From contig JAJEKB010021827.1 in assembly GCA_022393335.1 (NCBI GenBank), positions 648,233-712,232 of the forward strand: a stretch of 64,000 nucleotides of DNA, given 5' to 3'. Shown here piece by piece: positions 40,383 through 52,573 of the stretch. This stretch comes from Macrotrachela quadricornifera (Eukaryota; Rotifera; Eurotatoria; Philodinida; Philodinidae). A program made the position numbers and the translations under genes. The notes beneath the pieces are model-generated. The model was not told where the DNA came from. It searched no databases and saw only the letters and a program-made list of their open reading frames with translations. Position 1 is the first letter of the stretch; the number at the start of each line of letters is the position of its first letter.

Positions 40383-43071
40383 ATGGTACTACCAACATTA
40401 CATTCGCATTATGCGACTAAACATTTAGCAACACCTCAACAAATAATGCAAAGAAAACAAGAAATAGAAGCAGAAAAAAAGTAATCATATCTAAATAAAA
40501 GAATTAATTATTATTAATTATTTATTTTTTAGAGCTAAATGGACTGAAACAGCTAAGTATTTTAAAGCACAAACACGTCATAATTCTGTACATAGTCATT
40601 GGACATCACCAACATCAGCTATAATAAGGTAAAATAATATTTCAAAATTTTATTTTTTCTATGAATTTCTAAAGTAATGAAGCATATCGTGTTCAACAAG
40701 AAAAAGATGAAAAATCAACTCGTCTTGAGCAACGTCGTAATCATCTTGCTGCTATTCTTGAAGCTGAAAAACAAAAATTTCAAGTATGAAAATTTTTATT
40801 TATTTATTTTTTTGTCATATTAAATTTAATAAAGAATTTTTTTTTATTAATATATTTAGAATGAATTAACATCTGTTCGTCAATCATCACGTGAATCAAT
40901 ATCTGATATGAAAACACGTGCTGAATCACTTCGTTCAGCTCGTGAAAAAGAACGTCAAGCAGTAGCTGATGAAAAATTATATGAACATTGGATAGTAAAT
41001 GATCCTGATTTACGTTCAATTGAACAACAAAAATTAGAAAATTTACAACCTGAATATTGGTCAGAACAACTTAATGAAAAACGTTTAGTACAACAAGAAG
41101 AAGAAGAAACAAATTTAAAATATCAAGAAGAATTACGTCATCGTTTAAATGAACAAGATAAATTAGAAAGAGAAGAACAATATGAAAGAAAAAAAAGAAT
41201 TGAAGAATTAAGATTTATTTTAGAAGAACAAATGGCAGAACTTAAAGAAAAAGAAGAAGAGGTATAATTTTTTTTTCTTTCTCTTTTATTCATTTCTTCT
41301 CTTCAAAAGAAAATTGATTACAATTGTCTGCTTACTTAACCCTTTTCGATTCACCGTAGTATAGATATATCTCAACACTGAAGCTTTTGGATTTTGAGAA
41401 TTTGGAATTTTGGGCATCACAAGACTTATCATACTCAAAACATGACTTAAAATTCAAGCTAACCAAATCTCTAAAACTCAATAGTTTCGATGTTCCTACC
41501 TGTCTAGAAAGGCCAACAATGCTCCTTTATGAGCCCCAAAATATCTTAGTTTTGTGTACTAGAATCAAGTCGGAAATGAGACTCCTAGTGATATTTCGAA
41601 GGTTAATTTCACAACAGCCTTTCATCAAATTTTGATTTACGTCTATACCCTCATAGGGATGACCAAAACATTTCTTCGCCACCACTATGAAAAATACGAA
41701 AATAAGTTGAAAATGACTTTGAAGATTTTAAAAATTTTGGTGAAAATATCGACAACACACACTGCCCATTGGATGAGCTAAGGATGTGAAAGGGTTAAGA
41801 AGAGATTCCACAGATTCTGCGTTCTTAAAGAAGTTAAACAAACATAAAAGAAAGTCTCAGTAAGATTCGAATGAATTCAATATAAATCTGTTCAATGATT
41901 TTAACTTATATTGATTAGAAAAACATTTAGTAAAGAAATTAACAATTAAAAATTTGTATTTTAAAATTTTTATTATTTTATTTAGACTGAAATGTTAAAA
42001 CAAGAAGAAGAACGTCTTCTTCAAGAACAATGGGAATTAGATCAATATGAAGAAGAAAGAAAACAAATGGAAAAACGTTATATTCAACAAGATTATGGGT
42101 ATATATATATACCTATACATATATTGTGTATTCTATCTGTTTATTATTTTCAGTCGTCAACTTTTACGTCAACATAAAGCTAAATTACATAAACGAGCAA
42201 AAGAAATTCAAGAACAATTAGTTTGTTTTATTTTTAATTATTATTATTATTATTATTTTATTTTTCATTTACAATATTTAGGAATTAGATATGAAAATTC
42301 TTGCATCAATTGCTCATGCTGATAAAGAAAGTCGTATAGAACAATCTGAACAACGAGAACAATTAAAACGTGATGCATTACATATGCTTAAACAATTTCA
42401 ACAACAAATGAAATTAGAAAAAGAAAAAGAACAAGAACTTGATGCTATGTTTCAGTAAATTTCTTTCTTTTTTTTTATCTTCTATATATATATATTGAAT
42501 TAATTTATTTATAAAGAGAAGAAGCTGCTAAACAATGGGCACGTCGTGAACAAGAATGGGATCGTGAAAAAGATTTACGTGAAAAATTAATGCGACAAGT
42601 TATGGATGAAAGACAAGAACAAGTTATGGAAAAACTACAAGTATTAAAAGAACAACAACAAGAAACATATGAAAGACGACGTGCACTTATTGCTGATATG
42701 GAACAAGCAAGAAAATATGATTTAATTGAAAAACAAAAACAAGCTAAAGAAAGAGAAGAGAAAAAACAGGATTTACAAAGACAAGTAATAAATTAAAACT
42801 TTTTTTTCAATCATAAATTACTTTTTTTCTTTTTTAAAGATGTCAATTGCACAACAAGAACGAGCACAATCTCGATTAGAATTAGAAAAACAAGAAGCAA
42901 TGGAACGTGAAGATAGAAGACAACTGAATCAATTAGTACAAAAACAAAAAGCAGTTATTTCTGCTACAACTGTTGAACCTAAAGTAATTTATTTTCAAAT
43001 GCTTTTTTTTAATTTTTATTTAAATATATTTTATTTAGTTTTATGGTCGTCGTCGAGCTAATTGGAATTAA
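40383..43071 (+). CDS. TCHP: trichoplein (keratin-filament-binding centriolar coiled-coil protein)
   Basis: Ten exons: 40383-40480, 40533-40628, 40675-40783, 40860-41261, 41986-42098, 42154-42220, 42282-42454, 42517-42784, 42840-42983 and 43039-43071. They give 500 residues, almost the length of human TCHP (~498). The start MVLPTLHSHYATK matches the trichoplein N-terminus, and the end PKFYGRRRANWN matches the conserved PYG-x-x-x-WN end. Between them is an almost continuous Glu/Gln/Arg-rich coiled coil with WELDQYEEERKQME, the trichohyalin/plectin-homology segment. The known role is at mother-centriole subdistal appendages, anchoring microtubules and, through Aurora A, holding back ciliogenesis, as well as binding keratin. 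Intron 4 (41262-41985) is enlarged by a piggyBac-like MITE. Confidence 0.93.
41336..41798. mobile_element. piggyBac-like MITE with TTAA target duplication
   Basis: TTAA occurs at 41336-41339 and 41795-41798. The element between starts CCCTTTTCGATTCACC and ends GGATGTGAAAGGG, so the outermost bases are inverted as CCCTTT and AAAGGG. TTAA duplication and CCC termini are characteristic of piggyBac. The 455-bp interior has no transposase. It sits in TCHP intron 4 and leaves the splice sites untouched. Confidence 0.72.
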
Positions 43072-44671
43072 TTCATATTCTTTTTTTGTTTTATTTGTGT
43101 ATATCTTTTCGTCTTTTCATTCTACAATTAAAAATGATTAAAATCATTGAAATTAAGAAAAGTACTGGCTTTTGTAGTTCGATATTTGGAAAAATAAAGT
43201 TTTGTTAATGTTTGTCATCTCATATAAAAATAAATCTTACATTGTAGAAAAATTTTATTCAATATTTCAAACGTCTTTTATTATAAGAAAAACATTCTCA
43301 TAGACAGAGAATACTTTTTGACCAAATTCATCTAAAAATATGAAGGTACAAGAAATTTAAGAACGTTCGGAACACTTAATACGACAGTGGTAGTCTTATG
43401 TACCCGTCTGAACGAATCTTGTTAGATGCAAAAAATAAACAATAAATCCGTCAAACTTAAAGAAGTAGCTGTTTTAAATCGCAACTCTGGTTTATTTTAC
43501 ATTCCAATTTCCTATTATAATTTTAAAATAAACTTAATTTTATGCTTTCATTGATTTTTTTAATCCCAGTTGTTGGAATATTAATTTAAAATGAAGTATC
43601 AATTTGACATAAGATATTTAAATTGAATTGTTTTCTTAATTTATTTTACAAAACTTGATCAATTGAAAAATATATAAATTTGTACCTTTCGATAAGAAGA
43701 AAGCAACATAGGTTGTATTTTAATGTAATTAATCGTGCTTCAAAATACTTTTCTATTGTTACTATAAAAAATGCAAAATCTTAACTCTTCAAATAGACAT
43801 TTGATAACAGCTTTCGATATAGAATCAACAAAATTGCAAAGCTGTACACCTGAATACGGTCAAATATATTGAAAGAGAGAACCTTCTTATTATTGAATAT
43901 ATGTTGACATCTCGAAGTTTGAAGCCTACAAGAGAGCGTTTTCGATACGTAGAACTAAGAAAAAAAAGAAAATTTAGAACGTCTTCTTTATAATAGAATT
44001 CATCGAATGTTCGAAGTATTCTGCAAAAACATTGAATTTCAAGAATTATCAAGCGTAATCAAAGTACTCATCTTTTCATTCGATTTTTAATCATTTAAGA
44101 ACATATACTGCTGAAATTCGCTGTCTTCTGTGTTTCGTTTATTTCTATCTGACGCATATTATTAAATAAGAATACAATAAAAGTAAACATTCGTGTATAA
44201 TTTTCAATGTATGATTTATCCGTTTTCATAATGTATTTATGTATTTGATAACACTATTTTCTAATGAATATCCATTATTTTATGTCCAATAGGAAAAATA
44301 TACACACACCTAGAACTATATCCAGGCCGGACCCACCACTGGAGAGAAACGCACATAAACATATATATATCATATATACTCTCAGAAGAGAAAGAAAAAA
44401 CGAAGACAACAAAATATGATGATATGTGATCGAAATGATACCACTTCGAAGAAAGAGATGATCTAACAAGAAAGAATAACATCATATAGAAAGAAAGAAT
44501 TGAAAACAAAAAAAAGAAAGATGTGTAAGATAACGTCTATAGCATGATCTATGTCTATATTCGATCAAATATAAACGATATTAACTTGTGCCTCGTCATT
44601 TTCACCGATACTGGTTATTTTAATATTTTCCTTTACTGCATTTTGGTCCATTTCTAGATTTAATTATTGTA
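43072..44671. other. intergenic, no feature recognised
   Basis: AT-rich DNA between TCHP and the interrupted zinc-ribbon gene. Open frames at 43825-44052 and 44261-44509 on the minus strand lack gene-like codon bias and motifs. Confidence 0.4.
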
Positions 44672-44699
44672 ATGTTGAAACTAACTAAATGCCGGTATT

Positions 44700-45009
44700 G
44701 TGGTAACTAGGCCTAGGACAGTTCACAGTTCCAAATTCCAAGGAACTGAGTAAAAGAACTATCTATCCAGTTCTTCTGAAAGGAACTGATCTAGGAGTAC
44801 CAGTTCTTTTGAAAAGAACTGTTTTACGTTTAACAGTGCTTTGGCATTAGATAACATAAAAACGCAACAGTTCTTTTTTAAAGAACTGGTATCGACAAAT
44901 CAGTTCCTATCAAAGAACTGGTACTCCCAGATCAGTTCCATTCAAAAGAACTATCGAATAGTTCCTATGATCGGAACTAATATAGAACTGTCCTAGGCCT
45001 AGTGGTAAC
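44700..45009. mobile_element. hAT-type MITE with perfect 8-bp target duplication
   Basis: GTGGTAAC occurs at 44700-44707 and again at 45002-45009. The 294-bp element between begins TAGGCCTAGGACAGTTC and ends with the exact complement GAACTGTCCTAGGCCTA. An 8-bp duplication and a TAGG-type terminus are typical of hAT elements. The interior is packed with short palindromes built on AGTTCTTTT and AAAAGAACT, about a dozen GAACT or AGTTC words. The perfect duplication suggests a fairly recent insertion. Confidence 0.88.
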
Positions 45010-45741
45010 CCAATTCAAGCCAGTTTAGCTACAAATTCTATTGATACAACTTGCAACGAATGTTATACAAATGTTCGTAATATCAGTGATGAAATTAAAA
45101 CGTCTTTAAATAATTAACTGTCAAACGTCAATGCACAGGTAAGTTGGACTCTGTAAAAAAACGATTTGAAAAGTAAATCAGTTTTATGAAAATGACTTCC
45201 AAATTTTGAGGTGGTGATCTAAGTTTCTGATTTATATAAGAAAAACATGCTACAAGATCTGATCTATTCGTTATTTGTTTTTATTCCATAAGTCCAGTAA
45301 TACGAGTAGAATTTAGTTATTCAGATGACTTTTTGACCATTTATAATGTAATTACAGTTGTTTCGAGAAAGAAAGAAAAACTTTATCGTAAATACAGATT
45401 TGTTTTTTTTTGATATAAATACAACAACATGAAAATTTTTCGTCTACTATATTGAGATATTGACAACAATAATCGTCTTCTCAATATCAGCATGTGTATG
45501 ATTCTTACTTCTTGTTTTCATAAAGATATTCTTTATATTTATCTATAGCACAGAAAAAGAAAATTTGATGACTAAATCGTAATTCATTTTTCTTCTATTT
45601 ATTCATTGATTGCCATCAGTCGACATGGAAAATAGTTCATTTTCTCTTTCATTTCATCTTTTTTCGCTTGGTCAAAAAATTAGCCGTTGACAATTCCAGT
45701 CTGGTAAAAAATTGTATAGACAATAACACAAAAAAAAACGC

Positions 45742-47064
45742 ATATATATATATGAGTGAATTGCAACTTTATTGTACCGTTGTAATTTTAACGTAAAATT
45801 TTAATATCTCGAGTTCTGTTCAACCAATCCTCGTGATATTTTTATCATATATTCTACTAATGAACCACCATCACCACTAAAAATATCACTAGATTATCTT
45901 AAATAATTCCTGAGATATTGGCTGCACAACGTTCCAAAGTCCGATTTCTACTGCTATCTCTCAGAGAAAAAGTTGTATGGCCAATTCGTTGTATGTTATT
46001 TGGATTTTGACAGTCGATGATATTTATAATGTACAATCTAAACTTCTCGAATATGAAACCTATTGGCTCTTTCAATGTAATTTTTCTTATCATTTTATCG
46101 AAATAACATGTTGACATACAACTCTCTATTTTCGCTCACGCGAGATTAAAATTCATTTTTCTACTGAATGATCCGTTGGAAACTAATCGGGCTGCTGTTA
46201 AATGAAAGGCAGTTGGTACTATATGAAACCACTAGAGACTGTCAAAGAGTTGCCTTACTTCTTGTTAATAAAAAATATAAACTGAAATTTAAAAAATCGA
46301 GTGACATACAAAATGTCACGCGAGATTTATCAAATTGATGAGCTCATAGCTCTCTGATACTTCAGCCGACTGTGATGAAACTTTGATCATTTTATCCACT
46401 CATTATGGTTAACTACTGGTTAAAATATCAAAGTCATAGGACTTGTCGATCATGAGAAAGAAGAAAAACATTCACAAAGTGTCACGCGAGATTTTTTTCG
46501 AAAGCCTGTCACGCGAGATCGTTATCTACATAACTGCCTCACATACAAGACTGGAACAAATAATTAGTATATCACTTAGTGTCATCTTTAAGATGCTAAT
46601 AATATACATATGAGTTGACTGTAGTTTAAACTTGAAAAATCGAGAAAGTCAGAGCAAAACGTTAATGCTTATGTATAATCATCAATCGTTCGCTTATTTT
46701 TAATTTTAAGAGTGTATATACTGTAAAAACAAATAGCATCTAGATTATAGTAAATTTTCGGGTTGGCTAGTCCTAGATTATTCATCGTGGAACCACAGTA
46801 CTTGCATCAAATCCCAGAAATCTCGAAATTTCAGTGTATATCATAAAAAACTTTGTATGGTGACTTATATACTTTTATCGAGAAAATCTTGTTTCTCTGC
46901 TGTTTTGATAGTGGTAGTGGGGAAACTTTAACCCTATTCTCTTCTCACATATTACTATATAATGCACTATTCATTGCGTTCAAAATCGAAAATTTTTTTT
47001 CGTCGATTGTTTTCATCAAACGGTACAATAAAGTTGCAATTCACTCATATATATATATATATAT
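45742..47064. mobile_element. 1.3-kb inverted-repeat element in an intron
   Basis: ATATGAGTGAATTGCAACTT and the following bases to about 45781 recur as an exact reverse complement at 47019-47050, extended by (AT)n runs on both sides. The match is 32 bases without mismatch. The interior is not palindromic and contains four copies of TCACGCGAGAT. No transposase frame is recognised. It lies in the long intron (45139-47223) of the interrupted zinc-ribbon gene. Confidence 0.65.
46136..46519 (+). repeat. four copies of TCACGCGAGAT
   Basis: The 11-base word occurs at 46136-46146, 46316-46326, 46482-46492 and 46509-46519, all in the same orientation, inside the 1.3-kb element. It is unusually CpG-rich for this AT-rich window and could be a subterminal protein-binding site. 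Confidence 0.7.
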
Positions 47065-47668
47065 AATATCTAATTAGAAAAGTTCACTCCTTCTGTTCTT
47101 AAGTATGAACATTAACATCAATATCAATATTACGGTGTGTATTTCATATCGTTTGTATTGCTATAGCATTGCTATAGATATTATAAATAATTTGTTTTTT
47201 AACTTTCTCTGTTTCTCTTTCAGGTGCCGACACAAAGCTCCATGATTAATATTTGCGTTAATCCAACAGCGAGCTCAACAATCTCACCAATTAATCGACA
47301 TATCAATCCAGTTGGTAATCCAGTAATTAATCCAGTGATTAATCTGAATCCAGTAATTAATTCTGTGGTGAACCCAACCATTAGTCCACATATTATATCT
47401 ACGAACAATCCATGTATTGATCCAATTCACGCTTCAAATACTCGTCAAACAATTCATGGAGCGACATTCAAGGTGAGTATCTATTTTGAGGTAAAAATCA
47501 GTAAGAGAATCAATAAATATCGCTTGATTTTTATTACGAGACTAAAAATCTAATTTTTCTTTGTACTTCTAGGTGTGTGGGTTTAATGGATGCACTGCTC
47601 TGAATCCAATAAGAAATAACAATATGAGCTGTAGCAACATTAATTGCGCTCGAAATAAAAGAAAATAA

Positions 47669-48480
47669 TTTTTTGTTACTCCATTGAGAATTTGTTTGTC
47701 TTGTGTTTTTTCGTCTTTTTTTGTCTTGTTTTTTTTCCTGGTGTATTTTTTGTCACAAATGGCCCCTGATACAAATAATTCACGGCTAAAAATTGATCTA
47801 GTTAACATATACACTAAGATACTTTTATATCTAGAAAAAAAAGTTGATAAAACATTGCTCTTTTTAGTTGTTAAAGATTTTCTGTCTTGATTTAATTGAT
47901 ATCAAACGAAAATACTATCATATAGTCTAGTAAGCATTTCTATTTCACATAATTTTCAATTTTATAATTATATTTCTCTTTAGGCTGTCTATGTGACGAT
48001 AATCGAGACTTTTCAGATCTGAAATCTCATGCTGAGCTACCAGATGACGTCAAAAGAAGATAAATATTAATTATTTTCATATAAACATGGATTTCAATGT
48101 CATTTCCAAAAAGGAAATATTGTTGATAAACTCCTTCATTTGTTCTTGTGTGCGAAATAAATTAGAGATAACAATTAATAAAAATAAATATATATTGATA
48201 TTTTTATTGATTATATGTGTATTAAACAGAATTGTAACATCAAAACGAAAACAACATCAAAAATAAATATTTTATATAAGTGAAATTTTGTCTAACAATT
48301 TTTTGAGACTATGTAATCATTAACGTATTTGAATTTGTGGCATTATGAATTTGGTACGATTAACTGGAAGAGTATCTATTATTCTCTTTCTCGTAGAGAA
48401 GAGTCTTAGAAACATAAATTGTTTGCTTGTTTGCTTTTATGTCCGCAAAAGGTCAAAAAAACATTTTATTCATATTTTCT
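47669..48480. other. intergenic or possible further 3' exon
   Basis: After an acceptor-like CTCTTTAG at about 47983, one frame (CLCDDNRDFSDLKSHAELPD) stays open to a TAA near 48063. It could be a terminal exon of the zinc-ribbon gene if a weak donor inside exon 3 is used. This is unproven. Confidence 0.25.
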
Positions 48481-49050
48481 ATAAAACTTAACCAAGGGGT
48501 AATCGGGGTCGAGGAACTCGAATCTGATGTTAGTTTTTTAAAATTTTTTTGAGAATCAATTTTTTACACAAAGAATCACTTTTTTTACAAAAAAAATTTT
48601 TTTATAAGGGTTGACCGAACGGTAATCGGGGTCGAGCAATCCAAATCTGAGGTCAGTTTTTTTTAAATTTTTTGAGACTCATTTTTTTACACAAAGGATC
48701 ACTTTTTGCAAAATTTTTTTTTTTATAAGGGTCGACCGAAGGGCAATCGGGATCGAAGAATTCGAATCTGAGGCCAGTTCTTTAAAAATTTTTTTCCTTG
48801 ATTTTTTTTACACAAAGGATCACTGTTTTTGGAAAAAAATTTTTTTTATAAGGGTTGACCGAACGGTAATCAAGGACGAGAAATTCAAATCTAAAGTCAG
48901 CCGCATAAAAATTTTTGGAAGATCAATTTTTTAAATAAAGAACAAATTTTTAACAAAAAAGCATTTGTTTTTTATGAAGTTTGATCAACGACTGTTAATG
49001 TCCAGGAACTTAAATGTGACTTCGATTTTTTAAAATTTTATAAATGAATA
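48480..49050. repeat. minisatellite, ~122-bp unit, about 4.5 copies
   Basis: The word GGTAATCGGGGTCGAG, or a diverged form of it, recurs at about 48499, 48621, 48742, 48865 and 48994. Each is followed by TCTGAGGTCAGTTTT-like and TTTTACACAAAGGATCACTTTTT-like segments and A/T runs. Copies diverge progressively to the right. Confidence 0.8.
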
Positions 49051-51908
49051 GCTTGCCGGTAGTTTAGAAACACGATTTCTACGAGAAAGAGTTGAGCGAG
49101 TCTTCAGATGAGCGTTACTTGTGTTTTAATCATTTTTTTATTCAATATCACTTTCATGGATAGGTAATAGTAGAGAATGATAATAGTATTATTAAGACAT
49201 TTCTTAGATATGAAACTTAAGATTCGAGAATAATAGCTAATTTCATAGATTGATATTGTTATTTAAAATTTCTCTATTTTGCTTTCATTTTTTGTTTTTG
49301 TTTTGAAATAAAAAAACGAGAAAAAAAAATTCTGTCTTCTCGGACCCTAGTTTCCAGTATCCGTCTATTGTTAAGTCAAGAGTCAACATACTTTAAGCTT
49401 TGGCGCGATAGATATTTTCCTTTATTTCATACGACTAACTTTCAACAAAAAAACACTAACTACATATATTTCTCTATAGCACTTTAAAAAACTTAAATTC
49501 CATTCCCTACTATGGAAATCCACCCATTTCATGAAGTAAAACGACTACATTTTCATCGAGATTCGGTTTTAAAATAGAAAGAAATATTGCTTTATAGATA
49601 AATCAACATGCTTTATCATCTAAATCGATCAAAAAATCGATATCGCAAAAAAAAATTTTTACCCAGAAAACCGGGTTTTTTCACCCACGGCCCATAAAAA
49701 GGCCTAAGGGCATTTCTCATGCTCATATTCGGAATCAGCATGGTGGATAACCCCCGTCCCAATGTTTTTTATTAAAAAAGCGATTGGACAGTTGGATGTG
49801 TTCTCTCGTAAGATAAAAAATATTGTTTTTCTTTCGAAAAGAAGTTTTATTGTATTATCTTCAATAACGTCTGATGAAACTTCATATATCATTTGGAGTT
49901 TGAATGATCTTCAGAGTAATGATCCCAAGAAATTGAACAGAACTATAACAAATGAATTTAGACTGGTTTATAATTTGTGTCCATGTGACCATTTCTAAAA
50001 AGAAATCAAATGATATTTCTAGAACTAAAAATATAATTTTTTAACAAAGTTGTAACGTTGTCGATATTATCGACTGACTTATTCATACCAGTATTAACTT
50101 CATCGATGTTATTATCAAGTATTGATGGCATTATTGTTGTCACCACCAATACTACCAGTATGATCATCACCAAGAATACTGTTACCTTCATTAGCATTTA
50201 CTTCTCCATCAAGAATATCATCATATACATCATGTTCGACGGTTACAATCTGCAAAAAATTCATACATCCTTATGTAAGTAAAAGTGACATACTATATCG
50301 TGGAGAAATGAAAATAATCGATTCATTCTCTCTTATTGACGGCTCAGACGAAAAAAAGGATGCATGCGTGCTCTTTCACCAAAAATATAGAATGAGTCTG
50401 ATCGATAGAATGTCTCAATTGGTAAACTTTTTTCTTAGTTCACTATTTTTTTATCCTATATGTCGCGTATTTATGCAATATATATGCCTTATCTGATAAA
50501 AATATATTAGAAATTTTGCTAGATGGATTAATACTTGCAGTACGAATCCAAGATGAACGACCTTCTCGACACATTTTTCAATAAAAATTTTTTTACAATT
50601 TCAGAAATACATAACTAGTTAAAAAAAAACGAAACGGTTAGTCTTTATATTCGTAACATCAGGTCTTTTGTCTGAACGAAAAAAATTATCAGTTCATTAT
50701 TAAATGAATGTACGTCCATTGCTCACATTGACTTATTTTTTTTCTTAATAGAATAAATATGAAAGGTCAAGAAAAAAAACGAATAATCTTTCTTAGTTAG
50801 ACTAAGTTATATGGTATAGTTTAGGTAGAATTTTCGTTATCTTTCTCCTCACAGCAGATTGCGATTGAAATGATGTTGCTTAGAGGTCAATTACATTAAA
50901 AAAAGAGAAAATAAATTAACTAATGTGATTGGTCTATTCCAAATTAAGTCACTTCTTTGAAATGATTTAGTGATTAATTCGTTGTATCTTTCTTAGTGTG
51001 ATCGATTCTTAATTAGTTTACTTTTTTTTTCTTCTGCTTGACCATTTGTGCTTGTCGTTTCAATTAATTTGGTCGATCGAGTCGATCAATTATTCGTTGC
51101 ATTTTAGATAATGGACCAGATGAACTCATCTAAAGTTCAAGACGAGGTGTATAAATATTTTTATTTATTATAAAATAAAGACACGTTCACAAATAGAGTG
51201 ACTTACGTGAGTAAATTTCTGTTCAAAAGTAATTCATTTAACAAAACAACTATGTTTGTCAGAGCGCATTTATCTTCATAAGAAAGAAGCATCAGGTCAT
51301 ATATATATGTGTATCTGCCCGTAGACTATATCTTATTATACCTCGATTTGATAACAATATTAGAAAAGTGTGATCGATTTGTTTATTCTATTATTCTTTC
51401 TTATACGGATGGTGATTATGCTAGTGAAGCCTCCACATAGTATAATTTGACTGTGACATTCTCGAATATTCTATTCTTGATACGTATAGAACGCAAAATT
51501 CTCTTTAATTTAAACAAAAATATCTACTAGTACAATAATAGTATCCAATAATATAGAATTTAATAAATTCGACATAACCTTTTTTAAAAATCTCTTAATC
51601 TCTAAATCGTTTTTACAACGATGCTTTTATACATATAATAAATAGTTAGAGGATGAAATATATTCTATATGTTACATCTTTTACAATTGAAAATCTTGTT
51701 TCGTATAATGATGTTTGTGCGTTAAAAATCCTGACATCGATCAGATTCGTTAAATCTAACAAAGTTATTGTTATTGTAGGTGCTATACCACTAAATTCAT
51801 TATATTCTATGTTCTCGCAGAAAGATGGTACTCACTATATATTTTTCTATAGAACAAGGTAAATATTTTCATTTATTTATTTTCACCTAAATTTCTTCAT
51901 AATTCTTT
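49051..51908. other. intergenic, no gene recognised
   Basis: AT-rich. A minus-strand segment near 50130-50252 follows a good acceptor (TTTTTTGCAG) and encodes an acidic stretch (HDVYDDILDGEVNANEG), which may be an isolated exon or transposon remnant. Other frames here look random. Confidence 0.3.
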
Positions 51909-52203
51909 CATATGTGCAAGGCTCGCGATGTGGGGGGAATGAGATGAGCTAGCCCCCCCCCCACTTTTCAAGCGTGTCTGCGAACATTTTTAGTAGTGCT
52001 TACAGTACGGATTACAAGGAATTAGCTGTCGCAGAGACACGTTATTACGTCTGGAAAATATGAATGAAGACCTTTTTTTTTTGCTCTTGATTTCTGAGTT
52101 TCGAGACAACTGAGAGTATTTGTGAGTACTGTCTGCCAACAAAACTATTAGCCCCCCCCCCCCCCCCCCAATCTTAAAAACAATCGAGAGCCTTGCATAT
52201 GTG
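51909..52203. mobile_element. hAT-type MITE with 8-bp target duplication and long C tracts
   Basis: CATATGTG at 51909-51916 is repeated at 52196-52203. The 279-bp element starts CAAGGCTCGCGAT and ends ATCGAGAGCCTTG, near-perfect inverted termini of the hAT CARRG type. The interior carries a GTGGGGGG tract, a C tract at about 51951-51961 and an 18-19-base C run at 52152-52169, so the two ends can pair G with C. Confidence 0.85.
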
Positions 52204-52573
52204 TTTCAAATATTTTGAAATCTTATTCATTATATTTAAATGTTTTCATATTTTGTTGATTAACTCTTTTAATATTATCTTAATTTATCTGAAGTTGAAC
52301 GAATAATGCAAATTTTTTCTTATTAATTTTTAATTAAAATAAAATCAGTTTAGTTTAATGCAAATAACTAATTCATTTTAAAATAAAATAGTTTGGCTTG
52401 TACAACTAAATTGTTAGGATAGTTATCATATGATATACAATATTGATAAGAATTAACGATTATTACCGATAGTGACTGACCTATATTAACAAAAATATCT
52501 TTACAATTATATAATAATTAAACAATCGATGATAAATGAAAAAGAATTAATTCGGTTGCTTTTCTAAATATTA

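Larger units (their letters stand above)
44672..47668 (+). pseudogene. zinc-ribbon protein gene interrupted by a hAT MITE
   Basis: Exon 1 starts at 44672 and reads MLKLTKCRYCGN up to 44707, where a 294-bp MITE plus one target-duplication copy intervenes. From 45010 the same frame resumes as PIQASLATNSIDTTCNECY. The two parts form a CxxC...CxxC zinc ribbon only when the insert is ignored. The frame then meets TAA at 45115-45117, yet continues open to a strong donor at 45139 (phase 0). Exon 2 (47224-47472) has repeated NP dipeptides (VNPTASS, PVGNPVINPVIN). Exon 3 (47573-47668) adds two CxxxxC pairs (CGFNGC, CSNINC). As read, translation ends at the MITE's first codon (TAG). Two lesions suggest a dead copy; use of a downstream start is the alternative. 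Confidence 0.6.

Noticed and set aside
44700..45009. MITE acting as a new intron (GTAACT donor, CCTAG acceptor)
   Set aside because: Donor- and acceptor-like bases exist at the edges, but joining them shifts the frame and meets TAG soon after, so clean splicing out is not supported.
47220..47408. Minus-strand 62-codon Gly/Leu/Thr-rich frame
   Set aside because: Shadow of the NP-repeat exon of the zinc-ribbon gene.
48480..49050. CRISPR-like regular repeat
   Set aside because: Units are ~122 bp, diverged and contiguous, without unique spacers, in eukaryotic DNA; a minisatellite.
49640..49760. Short GGGTTTTTTCACCCA-type hairpin region
   Set aside because: Small and low-complexity, with no second copy or target duplication.
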